A stretch of 64,000 bases of DNA from Neospora caninum Liverpool (Eukaryota > Apicomplexa > Conoidasida > Eucoccidiorida > Sarcocystidae). Within the stretch, counting starts at the first letter, position 1, and each line of letters opens with the position of its first letter. The translations under genes were made by a program, and so were the position numbers. Below the pieces are notes generated by a model. That model was not told where the DNA came from, did not search any database, and saw only the letters and a list, made by a program, of their open reading frames with translations. The stretch spans positions 62,001 to 126,000 of the forward strand of contig NC_018391.1 in assembly GCF_000208865.1 (NCBI RefSeq), given 5' to 3'. This document shows positions 23,601 to 36,270 of the stretch, in pieces.

Positions 23601-26600
23601 TGTTGATCTTCGCTGCCTCCGCGGGAACTCGAAGACGCTTCGGCGCGCCACACCTGGCGAGAGAGAAGAAAGCGCAGTACCTTCGTGGGCTGAAACCAAG
23701 TGCGCTCGAGGCCGCTCCACACGCGAGCCTGGGCAGTCATCGGCGCGAGGGCATCCGGTCTCCGATCTGCGGCCTTCATCACGCAGTGACGCAAACAAGA
23801 ACTCGCTGAAGCAGAAACAAACGAAGAAGACGAAGAAGAAAAAGAAGAGGAAGAAGAGGAAGAACAGGAAGAAGAAGAGGAAGAAGAGTACGAACAAGAA
23901 GAAGAAGAAGAGTAAGGAGAGGAAGAAGACAAATCCACCGCGAGCTGTCCAGACGCGCCGCGAGACGAGGGCGAGGAAGAGGGAGCGGGCATAGGTGCTG
24001 TCGGCAATCTGCGGAGTGCGTCTCCGTCCAGTATCGCGAGTCTCTGTTTCGCCTGGCTGCCTCTTTCGCGTTTTCGTCTTCGCTCCGCCAAGATGGTGGC
24101 AGCTGTCTGCATGAGGGCGGCGCAGTGAAGCAAGACCAGGGCTCGATCTCGCACCGCCGGCATCGGCTGTCTGTACAGCCGACGGCGCTTCCCACCTACT
24201 TCGGCTTCTTGCGCGGCAGACGGACGGAGACAGTGCGAGAGGTGAGCCAAGAGAGAGCCATAGGTGCGCATGGCATCGACGGAAGCGCGTGACAGAGGCA
24301 GCTTTTCCAGGAGAGGAAGTCGAGAGGAAGAGGGCAGAGAACGCGAGAGCGACGAGGAAAACGGGCGAGAAGCAGCATGCGAGGCAACAGACGCGAGCGG
24401 CAAGGAGTTGCGAAGAATTGCTCGGTCGGAAGGGAACGGGGCCGAGTCACCGCGGTCGGAGAGACACACCTCCTCCGTTTTGTCTCGTGGCTCTCCACGT
24501 TGACGGCCAGCCGCTGTGCTCGTTTCCGCTCGCCTGTCTCCGCTCGCTGTGCCTTGACTGGCTGCACACGCGCTTGGAGTCTCGCTTCTCTGCTCTGTTA
24601 TCGTTTGCGTTGGGAACGCGGCCCGGGAACGGGCCGCGTTGGCCTCACGCCGTCGCCGGTTTGGCGCGTGAAGTTTTAGAGCTGGAGCCGGCAGTTGTGG
24701 GAGGAGAAGGAGCGGCCGAAGAAGAAGAAACCCCGAAGTCGTCAGCCCCGCAAGGGCCCAGACTGCCGCCCCGTCTCCGCGGCTCTGGCCAAGCAGAGGA
24801 GACACGGCCGATGAAGAAGAAAAAGACGCAGAAGAAGAGGAAGAGGAAGAGGAAGGGAACGGAGTATTTGTTTCTGCCTTGGAGTCACCAAAGTTAAGGG
24901 ATCTGCGAGGCAAGGTGAATTTGAGGGGAGCGACTCCCGCCCAACCGGAGAAGAAGGATGAGACAGCGTCTTCGTCGGTGAGAGCGGAGGACGAGATAGC
25001 GGCGGCGAAGCGCGCCTTGCTGGCGGAATACGAGGGAAAAGAACACGTTTTGAACGCCTGAAAGGCGGGATGCTCCGACAGCGGAAAGCGCCGCTGGCTG
25101 TCGCCAGGTGTGTGGACACCTGAAAAAAGAGGCACGTCGACCTGCGACCGGAGAAGAGCAGAAAGCGAAAAGCAGCCACCTTCACAATCACCGACTTTGA
25201 GAGAAGAGACCTAAAAACATGCGATTTATCGGAACACCAAAACGCCATTCTGGCCACAATCACGACGCGAAGGCCGCACAAGACGAACGCAGGCTAGGCA
25301 GGCAAAACAGGTGAAGGCGAAAGTGGGGAAAAGGGAAGGGGCCAGGGTATGCCGCGATGGTGCAGAAAACAAGAGAAAGCGACGATCCACATCCTGGCGA
25401 TGGCCAGATGACTTCACACGTCTCTGTCTGTACCTGCCAAGAAATTTCGAGGCGGTCTTGCCGCCGCAGCGGACAGCCCCACTGGGACGGGAGGAGCTGG
25501 CTCGCCTGAAGCCTTCTCTCTCGCCGGTCTGCGTTGCCTGTTCGTCTCCTCTTTCTTCTCCGAAATGCGGGGTCGCGGCAGGCGCCCTCCGACGCCTCGT
25601 CTGAGTTTTGCTCCTTTTCTCCGAGGTTTCTCCTTCCGGAAGTCGATACACTCTCGCTGTCGCTCGGCGACGTCAAGTTCGCGGCTTCGCCCTCGTCTTC
25701 TCTCGCCCTCCTCGTCCTTCCTCCGCCGACCCGCTGCTTCCCCCGAGGCCAAGACACAGAATCCGAAGGCGAAGACAAAAGAGAAGACGGAGAAGAAGGA
25801 GACGCAGAAGAAGGAGATGGAGAAGAAGAACGAGAAGAAGGAGAGGAAGGAGATGGAGAAGATGGAGAAGAAGACGATGGAGAAGACGATGGAGAAGAAG
25901 ACGATGGAGAAGAAGACGATGGAGAAGACGGAGAGAGAGTCCTTCGGGTGAGCCTCTCCCGTTCTTCGTCGAGAAGGAGAGTGTCGGAGGGAGAAGGAAG
26001 GGGAGAGAGACCGTGAGGCGAGAAGCGAAAGGAGGAAACCACGACGTCGGTGCTTCGCCAGCAAAAGGCAGAGAGAAGATCGAAGGTGCCCTCAGAGGCG
26101 GAGTTGCTGGGGCTGGCAGGAGGCGGCGCCGACGCATGCGACTGCCACAGGAGGCTGCGGTAGCGTGCGCCGAGCTGAAGCGAGAAGGCAGAAGAACAAA
26201 ACGCAAGGATCGCGTGGGGGTAATTGCAGAAAAGGCGACTTCTCGCGATCTCTTCCTCACTCTCGCGCGCCCTTCCTCTCGTCTCTTCTTGCTCTCTCAT
26301 CTTCTTCCCGGCCTCTTCCTTCTTCGTTCCCTCTCTCCCTTCTCTCAGCTTTTTGAGCTAACCACCAAAGAAACGCGTGCTTTCCGGCGACAGTTTCCTC
26401 AGAACTCTGTTCTTTTTTCCCTCGGGTCTCTTTCTGGCATTTGCCCCCGCGTTTCCTCTCTGTCTCTCACCAAGTGGTTCGACGCCTGCAGGGTCAGGCT
26501 GGCGAGCGGCGCATGCATGGCCCGCAAATCGAAGAGTAACAGCGCGTCGGAGGCTCCGTGCGCGGCTGCGAGGAGGGAAGGGAGGACGGGGTGCGGCGCG

Positions 26601-29600
26601 AGGCAGGTGAAAGCCGAGAAGATGCTGGGACACTTCCAGTCCACGTCGAAGAGCGACGAGAGCCGGTGCGGCCATGCATTGTACGTCGGCGGCACCGCCG
26701 CAGGCGAGGGAAAGAGCCGCAGAAGCGATTGTCTCTCCTGGCAAGAAGTCAGGCAAAAAGTGGATCGAGAAATCGAAGGAGAGACAAAACCGCTAATCGT
26801 GTACGGAAAGAGACCGAATGAAAACAGATCGATGGCGAGGGGCAAGCAGCTAGGCTGGGAAGCACAGAGAAACGCAGGACGGCAGTCGCAGCTTTCGGTA
26901 TATACTCGGAAACTGCCGAGACACCCGAGGGGTGGTTTCCACTGAACATCGCGAGGGGAGGAACGAAGAAGAGCACACGGAGAGACACGGAGGCAGAAAG
27001 AAGAAACGAAGGCTCACCAGAGAATCGCGATAAAACTGTGCAAATGTGTGCAAGGAAAGGAGAGAGGGAGGAGCACACGGGAAACGACAGGCATGTCGCG
27101 AGAACTACACAGGGGCGAGATGCGAGAAGCGTTCAGCGACAGAGGAACAGGCATTGCAGGCAGAGAACGCATTGAAGGCAGAGACTGCATCGAGCGGAGG
27201 AAGGAGCACACCGTTATATTCGATGATCTTGTGTGTTAACACGGGCATAACTCAAATCGAATTACCAGAGACTTTCTAAAGAACACCTACTCGCAAGTCG
27301 CACCGCCAAATGCACTGGCCGGCGAGGAGAAGAGAGGCCGGAGAGTGCGCGTCGTACGCGAGACTCTGAATCGACTCCTCAGCGGCCTCCGTCTGTGCCC
27401 ACTTCAGACGGCCCGTTGGAGGCCCTCGGGAGGGACTGGAGCCCAACGCGGTCGCAGTGGCGCCCGCCGCCGCTATCGAGGGCGACGCCGAGGGAAGCGC
27501 AAACGAGAGAGACACCTGCAAGAAGGCGGCACCAGATTTTCGCGAGGCGAACTGAAACGAGACAGAGAAAGCTGGCCGGGGCTAGCACGGGGAGACGGCA
27601 GAAGACACAGAAGAACAAGCAGCAGAAGCAACGAATACGCGAGAAGGCGAAGACGCACAGACAGGGGGGAGAGAAGAGCGAAGCTACAGCCGCCGCAAAC
27701 TGAGGCGTAGCTGAGAAAGAGAGGACAGCAAAAGAGGCGGAAACGGATGAGAGCCGGGATGCAAAAAGCACGGGAAAGTCGCGGTAGCCTCCACTGGAGA
27801 ACAACGCATGTCAGGTGCGTAGAGTTGAGAGAGACTGTCGTAAGGCGAGGACGGGGTGCCGCGTGGCACGCACCGCCTCAGCCACCGCCGGAAAACCTTT
27901 GAATATCCCGGCGAAGATCGGCAGTAGAACGAAATCGACAGCCGATGCCACTCCTTCTTTCCACCTCCTTTTCCGACTCCTTGTCTCTTCTTCGTCTCGT
28001 TTTGTCGCTCCTTTGTCTCCGTTTTGTATCTTTGGTCTCACCTCACTGGGCCTCTCAGCCCGCCAAATCTTCACAGTTTGCTCGGCGCTGAGCAATGCCA
28101 GCTCGCCTGCGTCGTGTCTGCTCCACGCGCCGTTCACGACGAAGTCGGTCGGCGTCCACCAGCGCGAAAGGGGCGAAGCAAGAGGACACGCCGAGGAAGA
28201 AAACGCATGCGCACGCCGAGCAGACGAGCGACGCGAGGGAGAAGACGCATGTGGGGAAGGAAGCAGACCGCCGCAAGTGCGGCAGTGGAGGGCCGCGCGT
28301 GGAGGCGCAGTCGAATTGAAAGCTCCGCCGAGCTCCCCATCGCTTCCGGCAGGGTTGCAAAAATCGCCGTCAAGAAGGGCTGCGTTTCGTCCCTCCCGGC
28401 TTGTCCCTCGCCGTCTTGTTCGTCTGTCGCCTGTGCGTTCTCGTCCGTACCGTACATCTACAAGATGGTCGTAGAGCAGCGATTGCACGACACTTCTCTG
28501 TCTGCTCCCGGAGTCCTCGTCTTCGTCTTCATCTTGCTCATCTTCCTCTTGGAGACGCAGCGCCCCGAGGGTCACGCCTCGAGCACTCCGCGCAAACAGC
28601 CACTTTCGCTGGGGATTCTTGTCGTCAATTTTCACTTCCAGGAGTCGCCAGGGCGCCGCGCTGCGCTCGGCGGCGTCCTCGCTGCGGCGCGCTCTCCGCC
28701 GCCCGTCCTCTCTGGCGCGGTTCCTGGACAGTCTTCCAGCAGCCAGCGAGGCTTCCGAAGCGGAGAGAGAGGAGGAAAACGCAAAGTGGCGACAGCAACG
28801 AGGCGCGAAGGTGCCTTCGGGAACCTCCCCAGAGTCGCTCGCAGTTCGCTCGCGGGGCGCGCGACGCGCGCGACGCGAAACGGTCCCCAACGGCCGTGTC
28901 CCCTCTAGAAGCCGTCCCTCAGACGTTTCAGGCGACCTTTGTCCAGGCAGACTCCTCATCAATCCCTCTCCACCGTCTCCAATCTGACAGGCCCCGTCTC
29001 CTTCATCCGGTCGTGCCTGGTCTCCCTGTAACTCGGCCGACTTGCCTTCCTCGCAACCTTTGTTTGCGTCTCCGCTCCCAGATGCAAGCCTTCTGTGTCT
29101 CTTCGCATTTCTGTCTCCTGCGCCCGAGGCTGAGCCTGACGCTGTCTCCCTCGCTACACGCGTCGCTCCTGCGTGCGCTTCCGCCTCGCCGCAACTCTCG
29201 CTGTCACTCGCGTCTGTCCAGAATGCCCTCGGCCTATATTCGAGGAGCCGCCGCGGCTGCACGCGGAACGCGCCAGCAACGAAGCCAGGGCGGTGCCACC
29301 CGGCGTCGTCCTCTCTGTCTCCAGAAGCAGCCGAAAAGGAAGAGGAGTCAGGAGAGAGGCGATGTTTTCCGTTTCGTGTGCACCTTCGAGGACAGGCTGT
29401 CTGTCCAGGCGCTACGAGGTCTTCGTCGTCTGTGCTCTGCCTCTCTCCAGAGTCCTCTTCTGAGGCGCGCTCTTCCAGACTGTCCCTGGTGGGCCGCCTT
29501 CCCTCCCTGCTTTGTTTGGCTTCGCCTCCACACAAAGGCGGCGAGAGAGCCGCAGCATCCGCTAGGTCGTAGCGCAGAGCTGTGAACTGCAGCGCATCCA

Positions 29601-30597
29601 ACCCCGGGCCGAACGCGGAGACGAGGACCGGGACGGATACACGCCCTTGGTCAGCCACACGGGAGAGCGCGAGGCGTTGTCTATACACCTTACACGGGCG
29701 CTTCCTGCAGCGTACGGAGGCGGTAGGATCCGCAGGCGCAGCCGACTCGACCGAAGCAGACGGCGACGCCGCAAGAGGCAAACGCAGAGGCGAAGACGAA
29801 TGCGAACAAGAGTGCGAGTCAGATTCGAACGTCCCAGTGTCTTTCTCTTGATCTCGCCAGTCGTCTTCATCCAGAGAGAAAGAAGACTCCGAACCGGAGA
29901 ACCTGCCTCCGCGGGCCCTCCCCCCGGCTTCTTCATGGCTGTCTTCCTTTCTTTGTCTCGTCCGTTTCTGCCTCTGCGCGCCGCGTCTTTCCCTCTGTGT
30001 TAACGCATCCGCCTCTTCGACTTCGTCGGCCAGTGGCGCGTCAACTCGGTGTTGCGAGTCATCTCGGGAAAGCCTACAACGACACCATCTGTCGGGGTTG
30101 GCTCTCCCGAAGGGGGAGTGAGCGGGAAGCAGTTCTCCCTCAAACAAATCAGCAACGTAGGCCACCGCTACGGCATTCACGACCTCATTTCGGAGGTAGT
30201 CACGGCCGAGGCCTTGCGAGATCCCCGCTGCGTCATCTTCCCCGCCTCTTCCTCGTCTCCCCTTCTCCGCCTCTCGCACTCTGCTCCGATACGCAGGCGC
30301 CACGCTGGCCCCGAGGACGTGTTTTTCTTCAAACTGCCACTGTTGTCGCAGAAAGGAGGCAAACAGCGAGACAGAAGACGGAAACGAAGCGAGACGCGCA
30401 ACCACGGAGCTTCCCGCCCACGCGCCCTGACTCAGCCACGCGGCCGGTGCCGCCTGTGGACTCCAAAACGGGGTGTACGTACACCGCGTTGGATGCCCGG
30501 AGACGCAGATAGCCGGGGCTGGCACAGGAGAAGGAGAAAGAAAGAGAGGAGAAAAAGAGGAAGAAAAAGGGAAAGAGGAGGAAGAAAAGAGTGACAT
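20659..30597 (-). CDS. Large WD40-type beta-propeller protein (~2651 aa; joined from two blocks)
   Basis: Six exons fit in phase: 30597-28042, 27515-27291, 26737-26471, 26174-25418, 25119-23572 and 23261-20659. The first ATG in frame is at 30597. Exon 1 is Arg/Glu/Ser-rich and ends in a WD-like strand (ELALLSAEQTVKIWRAERPS). Exons 2 and 3 carry further blades (SLAYDAHSPASLLLAGQCIW; ALLLFDLRAMHAPLASLTLQ). Exon 4 has YRSLLWQSH and a poly-Ser run. Exons 5 and 6 encode a helical, low-complexity C-terminus with HPAFQAFKTCSFPS near the join and a basic terminal helix (ARQLVLRFTRLLKKLEVHKE). I join the halves because the 3' block is open for 850 bp upstream of its first ATG and begins at a good acceptor, leaving no room for a separate promoter. 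The exon 4 donor (T|GTGAAG) is the weak link. Propeller then helical tail recalls Pol I factor TAF1C/Rrn6, but that is a guess. Confidence 0.6.
21520..21645 (-). repeat. Poly-Ser codon tract
   Basis: A run of mixed TCN codons in the last exon of the WD40-type gene encodes about 40 nearly uninterrupted serines. Similar tracts occur in the same gene at about 23820-23935 and 25770-25945. Codons are mixed (TCG, TCT, TCC), so length polymorphism by slippage of three-base units is likely. Confidence 0.8.
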
Positions 30598-31636
30598 CGA
30601 TGGAGAAACGAAAATGAGAAGCTTGGGGAGAGAGAGAGCGAGAAAGAAGGAGCGGCAGAACACGAAACGGTGACGATATGCGGAGGACGAGAAGGGAGGC
30701 AGCAGAGGTGAGGACTGTGGGCGGGACGGGCAAATCAAGGAGGGAAGGCAGAAGGCGAGGTGCGGTTAAAAGGACCCGGAAGAAAGCGTAAAAACAAAGA
30801 GGCGAGATGAGGACGAAACGGCGAGACGACGAAGGAAAGAGAGGGGAAGAACGAGCATGCCGAGACGATGGAGAATGCGCGATGTACAGATGCGGGCGCC
30901 GGGACTTGACTCCCGAGGCGGTAATAGAGACGTTTTAACGGCCTCTCTTTCCGAGAGAGAAAAGCGATGAAACATGAGAAGAAACGAAGGACAGAAGCAT
31001 GAACGCAGGTGCCTCGATTTCTCGTCGGAAGAGAACATCGACAGAGCCTGATTGTTCCGAACTGCTGCATGCATGCGAGAAATGCGGAGTACGGAGAAGC
31101 CTGGAAAGTAGCACATTCTCTCTCGAAAAAGAAGAAGTAAACGCCTGGACAAGATCGGGATCTGATGCGGAAAGAAAAACGAAAAGGAGTGGAAAAGGCG
31201 TTCTGATCGCCTCGGATCTGCCCAGGGGTTCGGACGCGAGCCGTGCATGTGCATGCATTTTCTTCCAAAAGCACAGACTACGACGGCCTTCTTTCACCAT
31301 TTCCATAGAATGTTTTTACCCGTTTGACTTCGGAACACCTCGCTCTTTTTGTTTTCAGGACTCAGGCGACACATGTAGGGGAGGTGGCTAGCATAAGTTT
31401 TTTTCTTCTGTTCTTCTCTCCGCTGCTCCAGTTTTCCCTCGCCTTCTTCGTCCGTTTCGTTCGTCCTTCGCGTCTCCCGCCTCGACTTGGTTCCCCTCTT
31501 TCTTTTCCTGCCGCTTTTTTGCGCCTCTCCTCGAACAGAGAGGGAGTCGAGGCGCGCGCGGAGCGAACGCAGATTGAACTTTCGAACGCGCAGCCGCGTT
31601 CGTGTCCGACTGCCTGTTTCCGTCCTCTTCGCCGCC
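30598..31636. promoter_or_regulatory. Divergent promoter region with TGCATGC cluster
   Basis: About 1 kb lies between the starts of the WD40-type gene (-) and the PUS3-like gene (+). It carries two overlapping TGCATGC sites at 31066-31076, a third at 31250-31256, and an AGAGACG heptamer at 30926-30932. TGCATGC and WGAGACG are motifs described in T. gondii promoters, and GCATGC is bound by an ApiAP2 domain in Plasmodium. Function here is inferred from position only. Confidence 0.45.
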
Positions 31637-34600
31637 ATGGAGAATCACGAGTCGTCTCCGTCCCTCTCGTCTTCTGCTGCCAACCCCTTCCGTCGAAACT
31701 CCTCCCTCCCGTCGGAGGATTCCATTCCTTCCCCCCCTTGTTCCTGTTCTCCCTCTCCCCCTTGTTCCTGTTCTTCCTCTCTCCCTTTGATTCCTGGGGC
31801 GTCGGAGGCGCGGGAAGAGGGAAAACCTTTCGAGGGCCTTGAGCCCAAGAGGCGAAAGCAAAAACGCGCGTTCAACTGGGACGCGGTACATACAGCTCAC
31901 TTTCTCCTCAAATTGGCCTATGACGGCAGCGCCTACTCTGTGAGTTTGCCGGTCTCTTCTTTGTTTTCGTTTCTGCGCCTTTCGCCCTCGCGGCTTCTCG
32001 CTAGTTTCCGCCGCCTCCCAAAATAACGGAAGCGAAAAGGCAGCAGCACGCACAAACTAAAAGCCCCAAACGCTAAAGACCGTCTCTACCGCTCTTTGTT
32101 TGGCGAGTGACGTTCGCGAGACTTGCTGGCACTTCTCCTGCAGAGACAAACGAGATTTTTCTGTCGCACATTCCTTCCTGCAGGGCATTGCGTACCAGGG
32201 AGAGAATTCAGCTGTACGCACAGTCGAAGGCGCGCTCTTTGATGCACTGGAGAAAACATGCCTCATTCGAGACAGGAACGCTTGGTGAGTCGCCGAGACG
32301 CCGACGTCCTCGGTTCTCTCTCTCGAGTCGTTTGCCATTGATTCGCTTCTCTTCTCTCTAGATTCTTGCCCGTTTTCGGCTGCTTTCTCTTTCGGCAATT
32401 CGACTGCTCATCGCATACAGGCGTCTCTTTGTTCCTTCTCTCGCGCTACTGTATCGCCGTCTGGCGCGGTCAATCGCGCTGCCAGAGTGTCTATTTCCTT
32501 CCATCTCCGGGCCCTGCGTCGCGTTGCCGCTTTCTCCCTCAGCAACTTTTCAAGATGTGGACGCACGGACAAAGGGGTGCATGCAGCTGGTAATTGCGTT
32601 TCGCTCACTCTCCGAGTCAAGTAAGTCTTCCCCCTCTCCGCTTTCCTCTCGCGATACTGCTCTCCTCCTCCCCTCTGTTCTTCACCTTCCCACCCACTGT
32701 CACGCACCTATATGCATACATGTGTATTATATATATATATATATACGCGTTCATACGCGTTTCCATATCCTTACACACGTGTGTATATATGTGTCGACGG
32801 CGTTATGTATGTGTACACTTCTTTTACTTCTTTTTTTCGTGCGCATCGCGGCGTCCATGTGTTCGGGTCTCTGTGGCGTTTTATGCTGACGCCTGCAGGC
32901 AACCCGCCAAGCGTCTCTTTCCGGAAGGTGCGTCGATTTCGCATTGCTTGTACAACAGGGCAATGTCGAAAAAGAAGCATCTCGAAAGTCCATCGCCAGC
33001 ACCACTCGCCAGGCGAGCCGTCGGTACACCGCAAACGCATCCCTGCCGCTCTTCGTTTTGCATGTGCCTGCGTTGTCTCGCGCCTCTCCCCAATCTCAGG
33101 GGACGCCCGAGAAGCCTGCCTGCATGCAGAGACGAATCATTCCATGCAGAGACAGACATACACAAAAACGATCAAGCCTCCGCATATATATATATATATG
33201 TATATGTATATTGATACATATATATTGATACATATGTGGAGAGTGAAGCACAAATGTACACGCATGCGTGCGTTTTCATATCTTCATATTCGTTCGTAGG
33301 TCGATACGCAGAAAAGAGATAGATATTAGTCGGTAGACTTGGATATATATGGGTATATAGAGATAGACATCCATGTCAACATACGGATAGAAACACACCG
33401 ACAGCGCGAGGGAAGACTAGACAGGTGGACAGAAAGGCAGATAGGTACGCAGAGAGATAGACAGATAGATACACTTAGTCAGGGGTGAATACACTGATAG
33501 ATAGACGGCTAGAAATTGGTACGGATATATCCACATAGATAGATGGGTACGTATTCTGGTTGTTCGGTGCGAACGCGCGACAGGAGGGTGTGCATGTCGT
33601 CGGTGTGCACGTTGCGCATCTCGGGGAGAGTCGACCGAGATGGGGTTCTTTTGGATTTGTCGAACGGAGTGCTTGTGTTCTTAGAGAACTACGACTACGC
33701 CGCCGTCCTCAATGCCGTGCTCCCAGGGGATATTCGAATTGTGGCCTCTGCGCCAGTCCCGCCGGGATTTGACGCAAGGTAAATTCTCGTATTTCTTCTT
33801 TTCTCGTTTCCTTCATCTGTGCCTCTTCTCTTCTTCCTCGCTTCTCTGCTTCGTCTCTTTCTGCTTTCTGTTCATCTCGCTTTTTTCTCTTTCTCACCTT
33901 CTTCCCACCTTTATGTGCTGTCTCTCCCATTTGCTTCACTCTTCGTTCGCTCCTGTTATGGTTCTTTCCTTCTTCTGCTGCATCTTTCTCCAGTTCTCTC
34001 GGGCTCCTCTGTCTCTGTGTGCGTCCCTCGTGGGAGTGTCTTCCTTCTCGTCCTCTTTCTTGTGGGATTCCTCTTTTCCCCCTCCCTCGCCTCGTCGTTC
34101 CCTTCCTCTCTCCCTCTCTCTTCGGCATCTGCGTCTTGCTATTTGCTGCTGCGCAGCCTCTCCTTCGTTGCGGACTGTCTCTCGTCCTCGCCTCTTCACG
34201 TGGTGTCAACAGTTAGATCTCTGATTCGTTTCCTGCGTTCCCGATCTCCTGTCCTGACTCCGCAAGTCGTTTCATGCCGTGCCTCTTCGTTCTCCGCCCC
34301 GCGCTCGCCGCCCCCGCGGGCGCCGCTATCGCCGCCTGTCTCTCGCGTTTCGCTTCGCGCTTTCCTCTTGTCCTTTTCTGTGAACCGAGGAGTTGCGTCT
34401 GGCTGTCCACTTCCTCGTTTTTCTCCTGTTTTCTGCCGTTCCGGTCTCGCTTCCCTTCGCCAGATTCGACTGCACAGGCCGCGTGTACAAATATTTCTTC
34501 CACTCCGAGGGCCTCGACCTCCCGCGCATGCACCGAGCTGCGCAACGATTTGTGCGTGCGAAGCAACCGAAAGGCCGCCTGGCTCTGTGAAGACGCTAGC

Positions 34601-36233
34601 CCTGTGTCTTCACCACAGGCAAAACGCCCACATGCGTATATATATATATATATATAGACAGATAGGTAGATAGACAGATTATAGGGTTTACATGTATATA
34701 TATGTATGTATGTATATATAGGCTACGGTCTCTACGTAAATTAATATATATATATATATATATGCATGTCTGGAGAGGTAACTGTAGAGATGTATATACA
34801 GGAGATTCGTTCGCGAGACATCAAAAGGGAGAGCACGAAGGATATGAATATGATCTGGTTTCAGATAGACAGTCGGAAAGAGGTGCGACAAACTCAGACA
34901 GACGGTGTTTACCTTATTGACTTGTTGTGGCAGCGTTGGTGCTACGAGCATTTCGATGAGTGTATGCATATGTTTATATATTCTCATGTATGGGTATTAT
35001 CTGTATTTTTACTTCTGCATCTTTCCACGCTAAATTCTCTGAGTTTTCCCTTCGAGTGGGCAGCGTACGTGGCGTCTTCCGTGGCATAGAGTAACTGGGA
35101 AATGAGCGCTTCGACCTTGGTTTCATGAGACGCGTACCTCCTTTTTCTCGCGGCGATTAAAACTGCAATTTTCGTTTTAGTTTGCGAGCACAGGTGTCTT
35201 CGGTTTGTCTTATCTTCTGGTATTAGGTTGGCGAACACAACTTCCGCTACTTCTGTAAGCTCGACCCTCGGCAATATCGGAATCCAAGGTACGTCTTCCT
35301 TCTCTCTCGAGTTATCAATCTTGTTCGTTCTCTGTTCTCGACTCTCTTCTCGTCCATGTTCTCTCTCTTGCTTTCCTCTCTCTTCTCGTCCTTGTTCTCT
35401 GTCTTGTTCTCCTCTCTCTTCTCCTGCTTGTTCTCTGTCTTGTTCTCCTCTCTTTTCTCGTGCTTGTTCTCCCTATTGTGCTTCCTCTTGTTCTCCCCCT
35501 TGTTCTCTCGCTCTCCCGTCTCACTGTCGCTGTGTCGGAGCAGTGTCTTGGCTCTGTTTGCACCTTTTTTGTGCAGATATGTTTGTTTTGATACCCGGTT
35601 GGGGAAGTCGTTGCCCACGCTCGGCCTTGTCGATCGCCTGCGAGTTCCTTTGTCTGGCGCATCGGTGCTCGGCGAGTATGCGGACCGAAAAGAAAATTTT
35701 CCTTCTCACTAGGCTGCGCTTTCCAAACCTCTTTTCGTTTTTCTAGGAGGACACTGACGTCCTTTGCCATCGAACCCGTAGGCGACAGCGCATGCGCAGT
35801 GGCGACGATCGCTGGCCGTTCCTTCCTCTGGCACCAAGTGAGAGGAAACAACAAGAAAAGAAAACACCAGCAAAACTCGGAAAGAGTACGAAAGGGAACT
35901 GAATGCGCGCAGAACGAAAAAGGTCAAACGCAACTACGAAATTGAAAAACACGCAGAGAGTGCATTCACTGCGAATGTTTTCCTTCGGTGCGATACCAGC
36001 CTCAGCAGCGAGGGTTCGCATTTCACCTACGCTCTGTAGGTGCATCGGGTGGACCCACTCGCTCGAAGTGTAAATGGCGCCTCGGCGGCACGTGACAGAG
36101 GCATCGATCGAGTTAAATACATGCAACTGTCCACGCCCAGCGATGAGGCCTCCATTCTCGTCTTTGTCACATTTTTTGCATACACACAGACATATACATA
36201 TATATACATACATTCATACAAATATATACATAA

Positions 36234-36270
<37 letters not shown>

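Noticed and set aside
30880..30925. Inverted-repeat-like GC segment considered as part of a tRNA
   Set aside because: No complete cloverleaf, A box or B box could be formed; no tRNA or rRNA gene was found in the window.
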